Source of the DNA: Clavibacter californiensis
Lineage (GTDB): Bacteria; Actinomycetota; Actinomycetes; Actinomycetales; Microbacteriaceae
NCBI RefSeq assembly: GCF_021952865.1
Contig: NZ_CP040792.1
Span: forward strand, 124,001 to 188,000
Length of the DNA stretch: 64,000 nucleotides
Direction of reading: 5' to 3'
The first letter of the stretch is position 1; each line of letters opens with the position of its first letter. A program made the position numbers and the translations under genes. The notes beneath the pieces were generated by a model. It saw only the letters and a program-made list of their open reading frames with translations. It had not been told where the DNA came from and made no database searches. This document shows, in pieces, positions 1 to 8,707 of this stretch.

Positions 1-72
1 CTGCTCATCGCACCGCTCATGCCGATGCTGCTGGCGCGGTCGCGGTGGATCGCGGAGGCGCCGGCGCGCTGA
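1..72 (+). CDS. C-terminal end of a truncated coding region
   Basis: Frame 1 is open from the window edge to a TGA at 70-72 and encodes 23 residues with a hydrophobic run (LLIAPLMPMLL) followed by a basic/acidic tail. The codon use (third positions almost all G/C) fits a real gene end. The function cannot be read from so little. It points the same way as the heptose/glycosyltransferase cluster that follows and may belong to it. Confidence 0.5.
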   Translation: MLIAPLMPMLLARSRWIAEAPAR

Positions 73-162
73 CGGCGAGGGGGCACGGAGGCGATCCGAC
101 TCCCCGAGGAGAAGTGCTCCGGGCTGGGTTTGGGTGGGGGAGCAGTCGGGTACGGGCCGATC

Positions 163-1746
163 ATGCGCTCGCCCGGGAACGACCTCGAGGCCGTCCTGTT
201 CGACCGGGACGGGACGCTCGTCGTCGACGTGCCGTACAACGGGGATCCGGCCCTCGTCGAGCTCATGCCCGGTGCCCGCGAGGCGGTCGACGCCGTGCGC
301 GCCGCAGGACTCCGCATCGGGATGGTGACCAACCAGTCCGGCATCGCGCGCGGTCTCATCACGCGCGCGCAGGCCGATGCTGTCAACGCGCGCGTGCAGG
401 AGCTCCTCGGCGCGTTCGACCTCGTGCTGCTGTGCCCGCACGGATCCGACGACGGCTGCGACTGCCGGAAGCCCCGGCCCGGCATGGTGCTCGAGGCCTG
501 CCGGACGTGGGGCGTGGATCCGTCGCGCGTCGCGGTCGTCGGTGACATCGCGGCCGACATGGGCGCCGCCCGGGCCGCGGGCGCGCGCGGCGTGCTCGTG
601 CCGACGCCCGTCACGCGCGAGGAGGAGGTGGCCGAGGCGGAGCTGGTGGCCCCGACGATCCTCGACGCGGTGCACCTGCTCATCCCCGAGCCCGCGCCCC
701 GCCGCGTGCTCGTCGTGCGGCTCGACTCCGTGGGCGACGTGCTGATCTCGGGGCCCGCGGTGCGCGCGGCCGCCGCCGACCACCGCGTCGAGGTGCACCT
801 GCTCTGCGGTCCGCGCGGCGCATCCGCCGGCCGGCTGCTGCCCGGCGTGCACGCGGTGCACGTCTGGGACGCGCCGTGGATCTCCTCCCCCGCGCCCGCC
901 GCCGACGCCGCCTCGGTCGACGCCCTGCACGCGATCCTCGCCGAGGTCGACGCCGACGAGGCCGTGATACTCACGTCCTTCCACCAGTCGCCGCTCCCGC
1001 TCGCGCTGCTGCTGCGGCTCGCCGGCGTCGGGCGGATCACCGGTGCGAGCGTCGACTACGCCGGCTCCCTGCTCGACGTGCGGCTCAAGCCCGGCGAGGA
1101 CCTCGACGAGGACCAGCCCGAGCCCGAGCGCGCGCTCGCGATCGCGGCGGCGGCCGGGCACGCGGTGCCGGCCGACGACGACGGGCGCCTCGCCGTCCTC
1201 CCGGCCGAGCTGCCGTCCGACGTGGACGCGCTCCTCCCCGAGGGCCCCTTCGCGCTCGTGCACCCCGGCGCCGCGGTCGGCGCGCGCTCGTACCCGGCCG
1301 ACCAGCACCGCGACGCGGTCGCGCTGCTGGCCGCGCGCGGGATCCCCGTGGTCGTCACCGGCGGCCCCGACGAGCGCGGCCTCACGGCGCACGTCGCCGG
1401 ATCCACCGCCCTCGACCTCGGCGGCCGCACCGACCTCGCCGGGCTGGGCGCGCTCATGCGCCGCGCGGCCGTGCTCGTGAGCGGCAACACCGGGCCCGCC
1501 CACCTCGCCGCGGCCGTGGGCCTGCCCGTCGTCAGCCTGTTCTCGCCCGTCGTGCCGCCGATCCGCTGGGCGCCGTACCGCGTGCCCGTGACCCTGCTCG
1601 GCGACCAGGACGCGGCCTGCAGGCTCAGCCGCGCGCGCGACTGCCCGATCCCGGGGCACCCGTGCCTCGCGGGCGTCTCGCCCGAGGAGGTCGCCGACGC
1701 GGTCGAACGGCTGATGGCGACGAGCCGGGCGGAGGTCCCCGCATGA
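163..1746 (+). CDS. GmhB-like HAD phosphatase fused to GT9 heptosyltransferase-type glycosyltransferase
   Basis: This is a two-domain protein of 527 aa. Residues 1-165 form a HAD-III phosphatase with FDRDGTL (Asp14/Asp16), VTNQSG, and a zinc-loop signature around residues 91-104 (CPH...CDCRKP) typical of D-glycero-D-manno-heptose-1,7-bisphosphate 7-phosphatase (GmhB). From about 180 a family 9 glycosyltransferase begins (LVVRLDSVGD) and ends with the GNTGPAHLAAA motif near residue 440. The ATG at 163 puts the HAD motif at the usual distance from the N-terminus. A TTG at 130 would add 11 residues. It overlaps the next gene by ATGA at 1743. Each domain fits its family clearly. The fusion suggests that phosphatase and transfer steps of one heptose glycan pathway are tied together, which is inference. 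Confidence 0.85.
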   Translation: MRSPGNDLEAVLFDRDGTLVVDVPYNGDPALVELMPGAREAVDAVRAAGLRIGMVTNQSGIARGLITRAQADAVNARVQELLGAFDLVLLCPHGSDDGCDCRKPRPGMVLEACRTWGVDPSRVAVVGDIAADMGAARAAGARGVLVPTPVTREEEVAEAELVAPTILDAVHLLIPEPAPRRVLVVRLDSVGDVLISGPAVRAAAADHRVEVHLLCGPRGASAGRLLPGVHAVHVWDAPWISSPAPAADAASVDALHAILAEVDADEAVILTSFHQSPLPLALLLRLAGVGRITGASVDYAGSLLDVRLKPGEDLDEDQPEPERALAIAAAAGHAVPADDDGRLAVLPAELPSDVDALLPEGPFALVHPGAAVGARSYPADQHRDAVALLAARGIPVVVTGGPDERGLTAHVAGSTALDLGGRTDLAGLGALMRRAAVLVSGNTGPAHLAAAVGLPVVSLFSPVVPPIRWAPYRVPVTLLGDQDAACRLSRARDCPIPGHPCLAGVSPEEVADAVERLMATSRAEVPA

Positions 1747-2795
1747 GGATCCTGATGTGGCACGTCCACGGCGGCTGGACCGACTCGTTCGTCCTCGGAT
1801 CCCACGAGATCCTGTTCCCCACGACGCCCGCGCGCGACGCATGGGGCCTCGGCCGCGGCGGCCGCGCGTGGCCCACGAGCGCGCGCGAGGTGGATCCGTC
1901 GTCCCTGTACGACGCCGACATCGACCTCGTCCTCCTCCAGCGCGTCGCCGAGATCGCGGAGGCGGAGCGCCTGCTCGGCCGTCGCCTCGGATCCGACGTG
2001 CCCGCCGTCTTCCTCGAGCACAACACCCCGCGCGGCGCCCCGACCGAGACCGTGCACGCGCTCGCCGACCGCGACGACATCCCGGTGATCCACGTCACGC
2101 GCTTCAACGCGCTCATGTGGGACACCGGCGTCGCACCGACCACGGTCGTCGAGCACGGCGTGCCCGACCCGGGCGCGCTCTACACGGGCGACGTCGCGTC
2201 GTTCGGCGCGGTGATCAACGAGCCCGTGCGCCGCGGCCGCATCACCGGCACCGACCTGCTGCCCGCGTTCGCGGCGGTCGCGCCCGTCGAGGTGTTCGGG
2301 ATGGGCACGGATCTGCTCCCGGGTGCCTTCCCCGACCTCGGCGACCGGATCGTGCCGCGCGGCGACCTGTCGACGGCCCGCATGCACCCCGAGCTCGCGC
2401 GGCTGCGCGCCTACGTGCACCCGCACCGCTGGACCTCGCTCGGGCTGTCGCTGCTCGAGGCCATGCACATGGGGATGCCCGTGCTCGTGCTCGACGCGAC
2501 CGAGGCGTCGCGCGCGGTGCCGCCGGACGCGGGCGCGCTCTCGTCCGACCCGGCCGACCTCGTGCGCGTGGCCCGTCTGCTCGCCGCGGATCCCGACGAG
2601 GCTGCCCGCCGCGGCCGCGTCGGCCGCGAGGCCGCGCTCGCCCGCTACTCGCTCGGCCGGTTCCTCCGCGACATGGACGCCGTGCTGCACGACGCGGTGG
2701 ACGCCGCCGCCGCGCGCCGCGCCCGCCGGGCACTCGCCGGATCCGGCTCCCCGACTCCCCCGCATCACCCGCTCGACGAGAGGACGACACGATGA
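1743..2795 (+). CDS. glycosyltransferase (GT-B fold, GT1/GT4-like)
   Basis: This 350-aa protein begins with the ATG of an ATGA overlap with the upstream HAD-GT9 gene and ends in another ATGA overlap with the next gene, so all three are translationally coupled. The C-terminal half carries the retaining-glycosyltransferase pattern LSLLEAMHMGMPVLVLDATEA (about residues 230-250), the usual nucleotide-sugar binding helix. The N-terminal half lacks the GG loop seen in typical GT4 enzymes and is less conserved. The acceptor and donor are unknown. The neighbours suggest a heptose-containing glycan. It is cytoplasmic: no signal peptide or membrane segment is visible. Confidence 0.75.
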   Translation: MRILMWHVHGGWTDSFVLGSHEILFPTTPARDAWGLGRGGRAWPTSAREVDPSSLYDADIDLVLLQRVAEIAEAERLLGRRLGSDVPAVFLEHNTPRGAPTETVHALADRDDIPVIHVTRFNALMWDTGVAPTTVVEHGVPDPGALYTGDVASFGAVINEPVRRGRITGTDLLPAFAAVAPVEVFGMGTDLLPGAFPDLGDRIVPRGDLSTARMHPELARLRAYVHPHRWTSLGLSLLEAMHMGMPVLVLDATEASRAVPPDAGALSSDPADLVRVARLLAADPDEAARRGRVGREAALARYSLGRFLRDMDAVLHDAVDAAAARRARRALAGSGSPTPPHHPLDERTTR

Positions 2796-4738
2796 GGATC
2801 GCGATGATCTCGGAGCACGCCAGCCCGCTGGCGACGCTCGGCGGCGTGGACGCCGGCGGCCAGAACGTGCACGTGGCCGCGCTGTCGGCCGCGCTCGCGG
2901 ACGCGGGCCACACCGTCACCGTCTACACGCGCCGGGACGACGCGGCGCTGCCCGCCCGCGTCGCGTTCGCGCCCGGCGTGGAGGTCGTGCACCTCGACGC
3001 CGGACCCGCCCGCGCGGTCCCCAAGGACGAGCTGCTGCCGCACATGGGCGAGCTCGCCGACGGCCTGCTCGCCGACTGGCGCACGGCGCGGCCCGACGTG
3101 GTGCACAGCCACTTCTGGATGTCCGGGGTCGCCGCGCTCGACGCCGCCGCACGCCTCGCGTCCTCCCCGGTCGGCGCCGCCACCGCACCGCCCGTGCTGC
3201 ACACCTTCCACGCGCTCGGTTCCGTGAAGCGCCGCCACCTCGGCGCCGAGGACACCAGCCCCGCCGCACGCGCCGAGCTCGAGCCGGGCGTCGGCCGCCG
3301 CGCGGATGCGGTCATCGCGACCTGCTCCGACGAGGCCGCCGAGCTCGTGCGCGCGGGCGTCGACGCGGCCCGCATCACCGTGATCCCCTGCGGCGTCGAC
3401 ATCGGGCACTTCACGCCGCGCGCCGACGACGCCACCGACGCCGACCCGACGCGCCCGATGCGCGTCATGGTCGTCGGCCGCCTGGTGCCGCGCAAGGGCG
3501 TCGACCTCGCGATCGAGTCCCTCGGGATCCTCGCCCGCCGCGGCCTCCGCGACGTCGAGCTGGTGATCGTCGGCGGATCCGGCGACGCCGCCGACGCGGG
3601 CGAGGACGCCGAGGCCCGCCGCCTGATGGACGCCGCCCGCGGCGCCGGGGTCGCCGACCGCGTGCGCCTGCAGGGCCGCGTCTCGCAGGCCGACATGCCC
3701 GCCGTGATGCGCACCGCCGACGTCGTGGTCTGCGCGCCCTGGTACGAGCCGTTCGGCATCGTGCCGCTCGAGGCGATGGCTTCCGGCGTGCCCGTCGTCG
3801 CGTCGGCCGTGGGCGGCCTCACCGACAGCGTGGTCGACGGCGTGACCGGGATCCTCGTGCCGCCGCGCGACCCCGCCGCCATCGCCGACGCCCTCGGGGA
3901 GCTGCTCGCGGATCCCGCGCGCCGCCGCAGCCTCGGCCGCGCCGGCCGCGACCGGATGGAGCACGGCTACGCGTGGTCGACCGTCGCCGCCCGCACCGCC
4001 GACGCCTACCGCGCCGCGATCCAGGCAGCCGCACCCGACGCGCTCCCCGCCGACCCGACCGTGGTCGACGCGCACCTCGACGCGCTCGCCCCCGTGCTCG
4101 CCGACCTCCGCACGCACGCGCCGCGCCTCACCGCGTGGGGCCGCGAGATGGCCGACCGCATGAGCCATGGTGCGCGCCTGCTCGCGGCCGGCAACGGCGG
4201 ATCCGCGGCCGAGGCCCAGCACCTCACGAGCGAGCTGGTGGGCCGGTTCGACGGCGACCGCCGCCCCTTCTCCGCGATCGCGCTGCACTCCGAGTCGTCC
4301 GCGGTCACGGCCATCGGCAACGACTACGGCTTCGACGAGGTGTTCGCCCGGCAGGTGCACGCGCACGCGAGATCCGGCGACATCGTCGTGCTGCTCTCCA
4401 CGAGCGGCCGCAGCCAGAACCTCCTCCGCGCCGCGGCCGCCGCGCGCGCCGCCGGAGCCACCACCTGGGCGATGACGGGACCCGGCCCGAACCCGCTGGT
4501 GGAGGCGTGCGACGAGCACATCGCGCTCGACGGGCCGTCGGCCAACGTTCAGGAGGCGCAGCTCGTCGCCGTGCACGCGATCTGCCGCTCCTTCGAGAGC
4601 CGCCTGCGGGCGAACGACCGGGCGGCGGCGCGCGCGTCCGCCGCCCCCGCTCCGGTGTCGGGGGCCGCATCCGCGTCCGTCCCCGTGACGGTCGCGCCCG
4701 CGTCCGCCACGCCCGAGCCCGCCGAGGTGCCCGCGTGA
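2792..4738 (+). CDS. GT4 glycosyltransferase fused to GmhA-like sedoheptulose-7-phosphate isomerase (SIS)
   Basis: This is a fusion of 648 aa. Residues 1-405 are a GT4 glycosyltransferase with a GGQNVHV donor loop near residue 25, VVGRLVPRKG near 227 and the E-x7-E region PFGIVPLEAMASGVPVVAS near 318-336. Residues 425-610 are a SIS domain with GNGGSAAEAQHLTSELVGRF near 467 and LSTSGRSQN near 535, the hallmarks of phosphoheptose isomerase GmhA, which converts sedoheptulose 7-phosphate to D-glycero-D-manno-heptose 7-phosphate. An Ala/Pro-rich tail (610-648) follows. The start is the ATG of an ATGA overlap and the end is a GTGA overlap with the HldE-like gene. GmhA is normally a free protein of about 190 aa, so the fusion is unusual. 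Confidence 0.85.
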   Translation: MRIAMISEHASPLATLGGVDAGGQNVHVAALSAALADAGHTVTVYTRRDDAALPARVAFAPGVEVVHLDAGPARAVPKDELLPHMGELADGLLADWRTARPDVVHSHFWMSGVAALDAAARLASSPVGAATAPPVLHTFHALGSVKRRHLGAEDTSPAARAELEPGVGRRADAVIATCSDEAAELVRAGVDAARITVIPCGVDIGHFTPRADDATDADPTRPMRVMVVGRLVPRKGVDLAIESLGILARRGLRDVELVIVGGSGDAADAGEDAEARRLMDAARGAGVADRVRLQGRVSQADMPAVMRTADVVVCAPWYEPFGIVPLEAMASGVPVVASAVGGLTDSVVDGVTGILVPPRDPAAIADALGELLADPARRRSLGRAGRDRMEHGYAWSTVAARTADAYRAAIQAAAPDALPADPTVVDAHLDALAPVLADLRTHAPRLTAWGREMADRMSHGARLLAAGNGGSAAEAQHLTSELVGRFDGDRRPFSAIALHSESSAVTAIGNDYGFDEVFARQVHAHARSGDIVVLLSTSGRSQNLLRAAAAARAAGATTWAMTGPGPNPLVEACDEHIALDGPSANVQEAQLVAVHAICRSFESRLRANDRAAARASAAPAPVSGAASASVPVTVAPASATPEPAEVPA

Positions 4739-6132
4739 GGATCGTCGTGGTCGGCGACGTCCTGCTCGACGTCGACATGACCGGCGCCGCGCACCGCCTC
4801 AGCCCCGACGCGCCCGTGCCCGTGATCGAGGTCGAGGAGTCGCTGCCCCGCGCGGGCGGAGCCGGCCTCGTCGCCACGATGCTCGCGCGCGACGGCCACG
4901 ACGTGCGCCTCGTCACCGTGCTCTCCGACGACCGCCACTCCGCGACGCTCCGCGAGTGCCTGCAGCGGATCGAGGTGGTCGCCGGCCCATCCGGCGCGCC
5001 CACGCCCGTGAAGACCCGCGTCCGCGCCGACGGCCACGCCATCGCCCGCATCGACGAGGGCTGCGCGCCGCCGCCCACGCCGGCCGCGACCGACGCGATG
5101 CTCGACGCGATCGCCACGGCCGACGCCATCGTGGTCGCCGACTACGGCCGCGGCCTCACGCGCGATCCACGTCTCCGCACCGCCCTCGACGCGCGCGCCG
5201 CCCGGGTGCCGCTGGTCTGGGATCCGCACCCCGCGGGCGAGCCGCCCGTCCCGAACACCGCGCTCGCCACCCCGAACACCGCCGAGGCGCGCGCGTTCTC
5301 GGGCGTCGCCGGGCGCGACGTGGCCGCGGCCGCCGACGCGGCCCGGATCCTGCTCGAGCGGTGGGGCGTCCGCACGGTCGCCGTCACCATGAGCGAGCGC
5401 GGCGCCCTGCTCGTGTCGGCGCCCGCCCCGGGCTCGGGCTCGGAGGGCTCGGCCGGCGGATCCATGCCCGTCGTCGTCCCCGCCCCGCTCGTCGCGACCG
5501 GCGACCCGTGCGGCGCCGGCGACCGGCTCGCTGCCACGGCCCTCGCGGCGCTGGCCGCGGGATCCCCCGTCGAGGACGCCGTGCGCGACGCCGTCGCCTC
5601 GGCGGCCGAGTACGTGGACGCGGGCGGCGTGGCCACGCTCGTCGGCCCGCCCGCCGCGCGCCCCATCGGCGGCCACGCGGCGACCGCGCTCCAGGTCGTG
5701 CGCGCGACCCGCGCCGCGGGCGGCACCGTGGTCGCGACCGGCGGCTGCTTCGACCTCGTGCACGCCGGCCACGCCCGCACGCTCGCCGCGGCGCGCGCGC
5801 TCGGCGACTGCCTCGTGGTGCTCCTCAACTCGGACGACTCGGTGCGCCGCCTCAAGGGACCCGAGCGGCCGATCATGACCGAGGAGGACCGCGTCGACCT
5901 CCTCATGTCGCTCGGCGTCGTGGACGCGGTGGTGCTCTTCTCCGAGGACACCCCGGAGGAGGCGCTCCGCTCCATCAAGCCCGACCTCTGGGTCAAGGGC
6001 GGCGACTACCGCGCCGAGGACCTCCCCGAGTCGGCGGTCATCGCCGAGTGGGGCGGCCAGGCCATGACCGTGCAGTACCACCCGGGCCGCTCCACCACGA
6101 AGCTCGCCGGCGCGCTCGCCCGCGTCGGCTGA
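4735..6132 (+). CDS. HldE-like bifunctional sugar kinase / nucleotidyltransferase (first copy)
   Basis: This 465-aa protein starts at the GTG of a GTGA overlap. Residues 1-310 are a PfkB/ribokinase-type kinase with the catalytic GAGD near residue 260. Residues 330-465 are an RfaE-type nucleotidyltransferase with TGGCFDLVHAGH (HxGH near 342), LNSDDSVRRLKG and VKGGDY. HldE makes ADP-D-glycero-beta-D-manno-heptose from heptose 7-phosphate together with GmhB. The kinase half is divergent: the family's GGAANVAxN sugar-binding motif reads GGAGLVATM here, while the second copy at 21.7 kb keeps GGAANTAVN. It may therefore use another sugar or have weak kinase activity (inference). Confidence 0.85.
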   Translation: MRIVVVGDVLLDVDMTGAAHRLSPDAPVPVIEVEESLPRAGGAGLVATMLARDGHDVRLVTVLSDDRHSATLRECLQRIEVVAGPSGAPTPVKTRVRADGHAIARIDEGCAPPPTPAATDAMLDAIATADAIVVADYGRGLTRDPRLRTALDARAARVPLVWDPHPAGEPPVPNTALATPNTAEARAFSGVAGRDVAAAADAARILLERWGVRTVAVTMSERGALLVSAPAPGSGSEGSAGGSMPVVVPAPLVATGDPCGAGDRLAATALAALAAGSPVEDAVRDAVASAAEYVDAGGVATLVGPPAARPIGGHAATALQVVRATRAAGGTVVATGGCFDLVHAGHARTLAAARALGDCLVVLLNSDDSVRRLKGPERPIMTEEDRVDLLMSLGVVDAVVLFSEDTPEEALRSIKPDLWVKGGDYRAEDLPESAVIAEWGGQAMTVQYHPGRSTTKLAGALARVG

Positions 6133-6203
6133 GCCCCTGATCCGCACGACTCCCCGAACCACCGCGCCGAACGGGCGCGATCCGCTCCACGGAAGGAACA
6201 CCC

Positions 6204-6908
6204 ATGACCGACTCCCCCCGCCCCAGCACCGGCCGCGTCCTCATCACCGGAGGCGCGTCCGGGCTCGGCGCCGCGGTCGCGCAGGCGGTCCTCGCGGCCG
6301 GCGGCGAGCCCATCGTGCTCGACCTCGACACCTCGAGCGTCACCGGCATGGAGGCGCACCGCGTCGACGTCTCCGACACCCGCGCCACCGAGGCGCTCGT
6401 CACCGAGATCGCCCAGGCGCACGGCGGCCTGGATGCAGTGGTCACCGCCGCGGGCATCGACCGCTGCGGCCGCCTCGTCGACGTCGCCCCCACCGAGTGG
6501 GAGAAGGTCATCGGCGTGAACCTCATGGGCACGGTCGCCGTCGTCCGCGCGGCGCTGCCGTTCCTCACCGAGTCGCACGGGCGCGTCGTCACCGTCGCGT
6601 CGTCGCTCGCGATCAAGGCCGTCTCGGATGCGACCGCCTACTGCGCCTCGAAGTTCGGCGTGCTCGGCTTCACGCGCGCCCTGGCCGCCGAGACGAAGGG
6701 TGAGGTCGGCGTGACCACGCTGATCCCCTCCGGCATGAAGACGCACTTCTTCGACGACCGCGACCCGAAGTACAAGCCCGGCTCCGACGCGAACCTCAAC
6801 GACCCGGCCGCCGTCGCCGACTCGGTGATGTTCATCCTCGGCCAGCCGCGCGGCTGCGAGATCCGCGAGCTCGTCATCACCCACGAGCTCGAGGACAGCT
6901 GGCCGTGA
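6204..6908 (+). CDS. SDR family NAD(P)-dependent oxidoreductase
   Basis: This is a classical short-chain dehydrogenase of 234 aa. It has a TGGASGLGAA cofactor loop (residues 15-24), a Ser in VASSLA and the catalytic Tyr-x3-Lys pair in YCASK (Tyr146/Lys150). The ATG at 6204 has a GGAAGGA ribosome site 6 bases upstream, and a 71-base gap separates it from the HldE-like gene. It is too short and lacks the extended-SDR features of the HldD epimerase, so it is not a plain replacement for that step. As last gene of the heptose cluster it may oxidise or reduce a sugar intermediate. The substrate is unknown. Confidence 0.8.
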   Translation: MTDSPRPSTGRVLITGGASGLGAAVAQAVLAAGGEPIVLDLDTSSVTGMEAHRVDVSDTRATEALVTEIAQAHGGLDAVVTAAGIDRCGRLVDVAPTEWEKVIGVNLMGTVAVVRAALPFLTESHGRVVTVASSLAIKAVSDATAYCASKFGVLGFTRALAAETKGEVGVTTLIPSGMKTHFFDDRDPKYKPGSDANLNDPAAVADSVMFILGQPRGCEIRELVITHELEDSWP

Positions 6909-6946
6909 GTCGCGGCTGATCCGCGGACACCGCGGCCTGCGCGCAT

Positions 6947-6990
6947 GACACGAGCCCGGCCCCGCATCACGCGGGTGCCGGGCTCGTGTC
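6947..6990. terminator. bidirectional intrinsic terminator
   Basis: A perfect 14-bp inverted repeat (6947-6960 with 6977-6990) encloses a loop that can pair further through CCCGC/GCGGG. It sits between the convergent ends of the SDR gene and the small membrane-protein gene and could serve both. No strong T-run follows, as is common in high-GC actinobacteria. Confidence 0.8.
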
Positions 6991-7005
6991 GTCCGTCGGA
7001 GTCCG

Positions 7006-7383
7006 TCAGTGCATCGTCGCGAACCGCGTCATGATCTGCGCCGCCACGTTGACGCCGATGATCAGCACGATCCCCGTCGCCGGCGCCCACCACGCGTTCA
7101 CGCGGCGCGTGCGGCAGACGACCGTCGCGATGATCGAGAGCACGAGCACGGCGATGGTGCCGACCACCCACAGCCGCGACGCCAGCTCACCGAGCGGGTA
7201 GTCGCAGCCGGGCACGGCGCAGACCACCGGGGTCCAGCTCGCGACCACCATCGCGACGAGGCCCGCGAAGGCGAGCACCCCCTCGGTCACGAGGAGGATC
7301 ATCGCCAGCCGCGCGTCGTACGGCGGCCGGATCGGGTCGGGTCCCACGAGGCTCGGGCGCTGCGCGGTCTGCTGCTGGCTCAT
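7006..7383 (-). CDS. small membrane protein, function unknown
   Basis: This 125-aa protein starts at the ATG complementary to 7381-7383. After a polar N-terminus (about 25 residues) come three strongly hydrophobic segments, near residues 28-48, 70-90 and 96-115, with a conserved-looking CAVPGCDYPLGE loop between the first two that holds two Cys. It resembles small integral membrane proteins common in Microbacteriaceae, and I do not recognise a function. It is divergent from the first GH26 gene across 210 bases and convergent with the SDR gene. Confidence 0.75.
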   Translation of the reverse strand: MSQQQTAQRPSLVGPDPIRPPYDARLAMILLVTEGVLAFAGLVAMVVASWTPVVCAVPGCDYPLGELASRLWVVGTIAVLVLSIIATVVCRTRRVNAWWAPATGIVLIIGVNVAAQIMTRFATMH

Positions 7384-7593
7384 GGTGTCCTCCGTCGGTG
7401 TCGGACCCGCGCATCGGCGGGTGTGCGCGACGTTACTGGTGCGGGGTCCCGCGCGGAAGGGGCTTGCGACGCGGGCATCAGACCGGGACCGCCCATCACC
7501 TGACCGTCCGGCCGTGACCGGACATCGGGCGACGGGTCCAGGGAAGCGTCGGATAGCTTCCGGGGAGCGGACATCCGCAGGAAACTGGACGAA

Positions 7594-8598
7594 ATGACGC
7601 ACCACCCCCGCACCATCCGCACCGCGACCTCCCTCATCCTGGGTCTCGCCCTCACCGCCGGGATCCTCACCGCAGCATCCCCGGCCACCGCCGCCAGCGG
7701 CCCGGCCCCGACCGCCGCGAGCGCCGCGCCCCCCGTCTCCGACGCCCGGCTCCGCTTCGGCGTCGCCACCCCGGGCGGCCCGACCGACGGCAGCGAGCTC
7801 GACGCCGTCGCCGCGCTGGTCGGCGAGAGCCCGAGCATCGTGCTCTCCTACGCCGACTTCACGCAGGCGCCGCCCATCGCGGCCCTCGACTCGGTCGCCG
7901 CGCGCGGTGCCGAGACGCTCCTCACCTGGGAGCCGTGGAAGGCGGGCGCGGGCGCGGATCAGCCCGCGTTCACGAACGCGAGCATCGCCGCGGGCGACCA
8001 CGACGCGTACATCCGCGACTGGGGCGCCGCCCTGGCGACGTGGGGCGGACCCGTCTACCTCCGCTACGCGCACGAGATGAACGGCGACTGGTACCCGTGG
8101 GCCGAGGGCGTCAACGGCAACGCGACCGGCTCCTACGCCGCCGCCTGGCGCCACGTGCACGACGTCGTCGTCGCACAGGGCGCGACCAACGTGAAGTGGG
8201 TGTGGACACCCAACGTGCCGTACACCGGATCCACCGACCTCGCCGGCCTCTACCCCGGCGACGCGTACGTCGACGTCGTCGGGCTCGACGGCTACAACTG
8301 GGGCACCGGCGTCGCCGGGCACGCCTGGACCTCGCCCGCCGACCTCTTCGGCCCGGGGCTCGCGCAGCTGCGCGGCATCGCCCCGGCGAAGCCCGTCGTC
8401 ATCGCCGAGACCGCGTCCTCCGAGATCGGCGGATCCAAGGCCGAGTGGGACACCGACCTCGTCGCGTTCCTGCAGGCCCAGCCCGACGTCGTCGCCTTCG
8501 TCTGGTTCGACATGGACAAGGAGGCGGACTGGCGCATCGGCAGCTCCGCGTCGTCCGCCACCGCCATCCGGGACGCGCTCGCCGCCCGTCGCGCCTGA
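7594..8598 (+). CDS. secreted GH26-type glycoside hydrolase (beta-mannanase/lichenase-like)
   Basis: This 334-aa protein has a signal peptide (Arg-containing N-region, hydrophobic core 13-28, cleavage near ATAAS). The catalytic domain carries RYAHEMNGDWYPW with the presumed acid/base Glu161, and VIAETASSE with the presumed nucleophile Glu272, the arrangement of GH26 enzymes that cut beta-mannan or mixed-linkage beta-glucan. The closing WFDMDKEADWRI segment is shared with the next gene. The ATG at 7594 is preceded by AGGAA and a TAGCTT -10-like box about 35 bases upstream. It is exported and probably acts on plant cell-wall hemicellulose. The exact substrate is not determined. Confidence 0.85.
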   Translation: MTHHPRTIRTATSLILGLALTAGILTAASPATAASGPAPTAASAAPPVSDARLRFGVATPGGPTDGSELDAVAALVGESPSIVLSYADFTQAPPIAALDSVAARGAETLLTWEPWKAGAGADQPAFTNASIAAGDHDAYIRDWGAALATWGGPVYLRYAHEMNGDWYPWAEGVNGNATGSYAAAWRHVHDVVVAQGATNVKWVWTPNVPYTGSTDLAGLYPGDAYVDVVGLDGYNWGTGVAGHAWTSPADLFGPGLAQLRGIAPAKPVVIAETASSEIGGSKAEWDTDLVAFLQAQPDVVAFVWFDMDKEADWRIGSSASSATAIRDALAARRA

Positions 8599-8707
8599 TC
8601 CGCCCCACCCGTCCCCCGGATCCCGTCGCTCGACGGACATCCGGTGGACGCGGGGCGGAGGAGTGCATACGCTCGCACACATCCGTCGGGGGAAGGACCC
8701 TCTCGCC

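Noticed and set aside
1056-2768. Long minus-strand open frame (570 codons) opposite the first glycosyltransferases
   Set aside because: It is rich in Arg/Gly/His with no domain pattern and lies opposite genes with clear motifs. Long shadow frames are expected at this GC content.
6204-6908. The SDR as the missing HldD epimerase
   Set aside because: HldD is an extended SDR of about 310-330 residues. This protein is a 234-aa classical SDR with a YxxxK site, so the epimerase step is not supplied by it.
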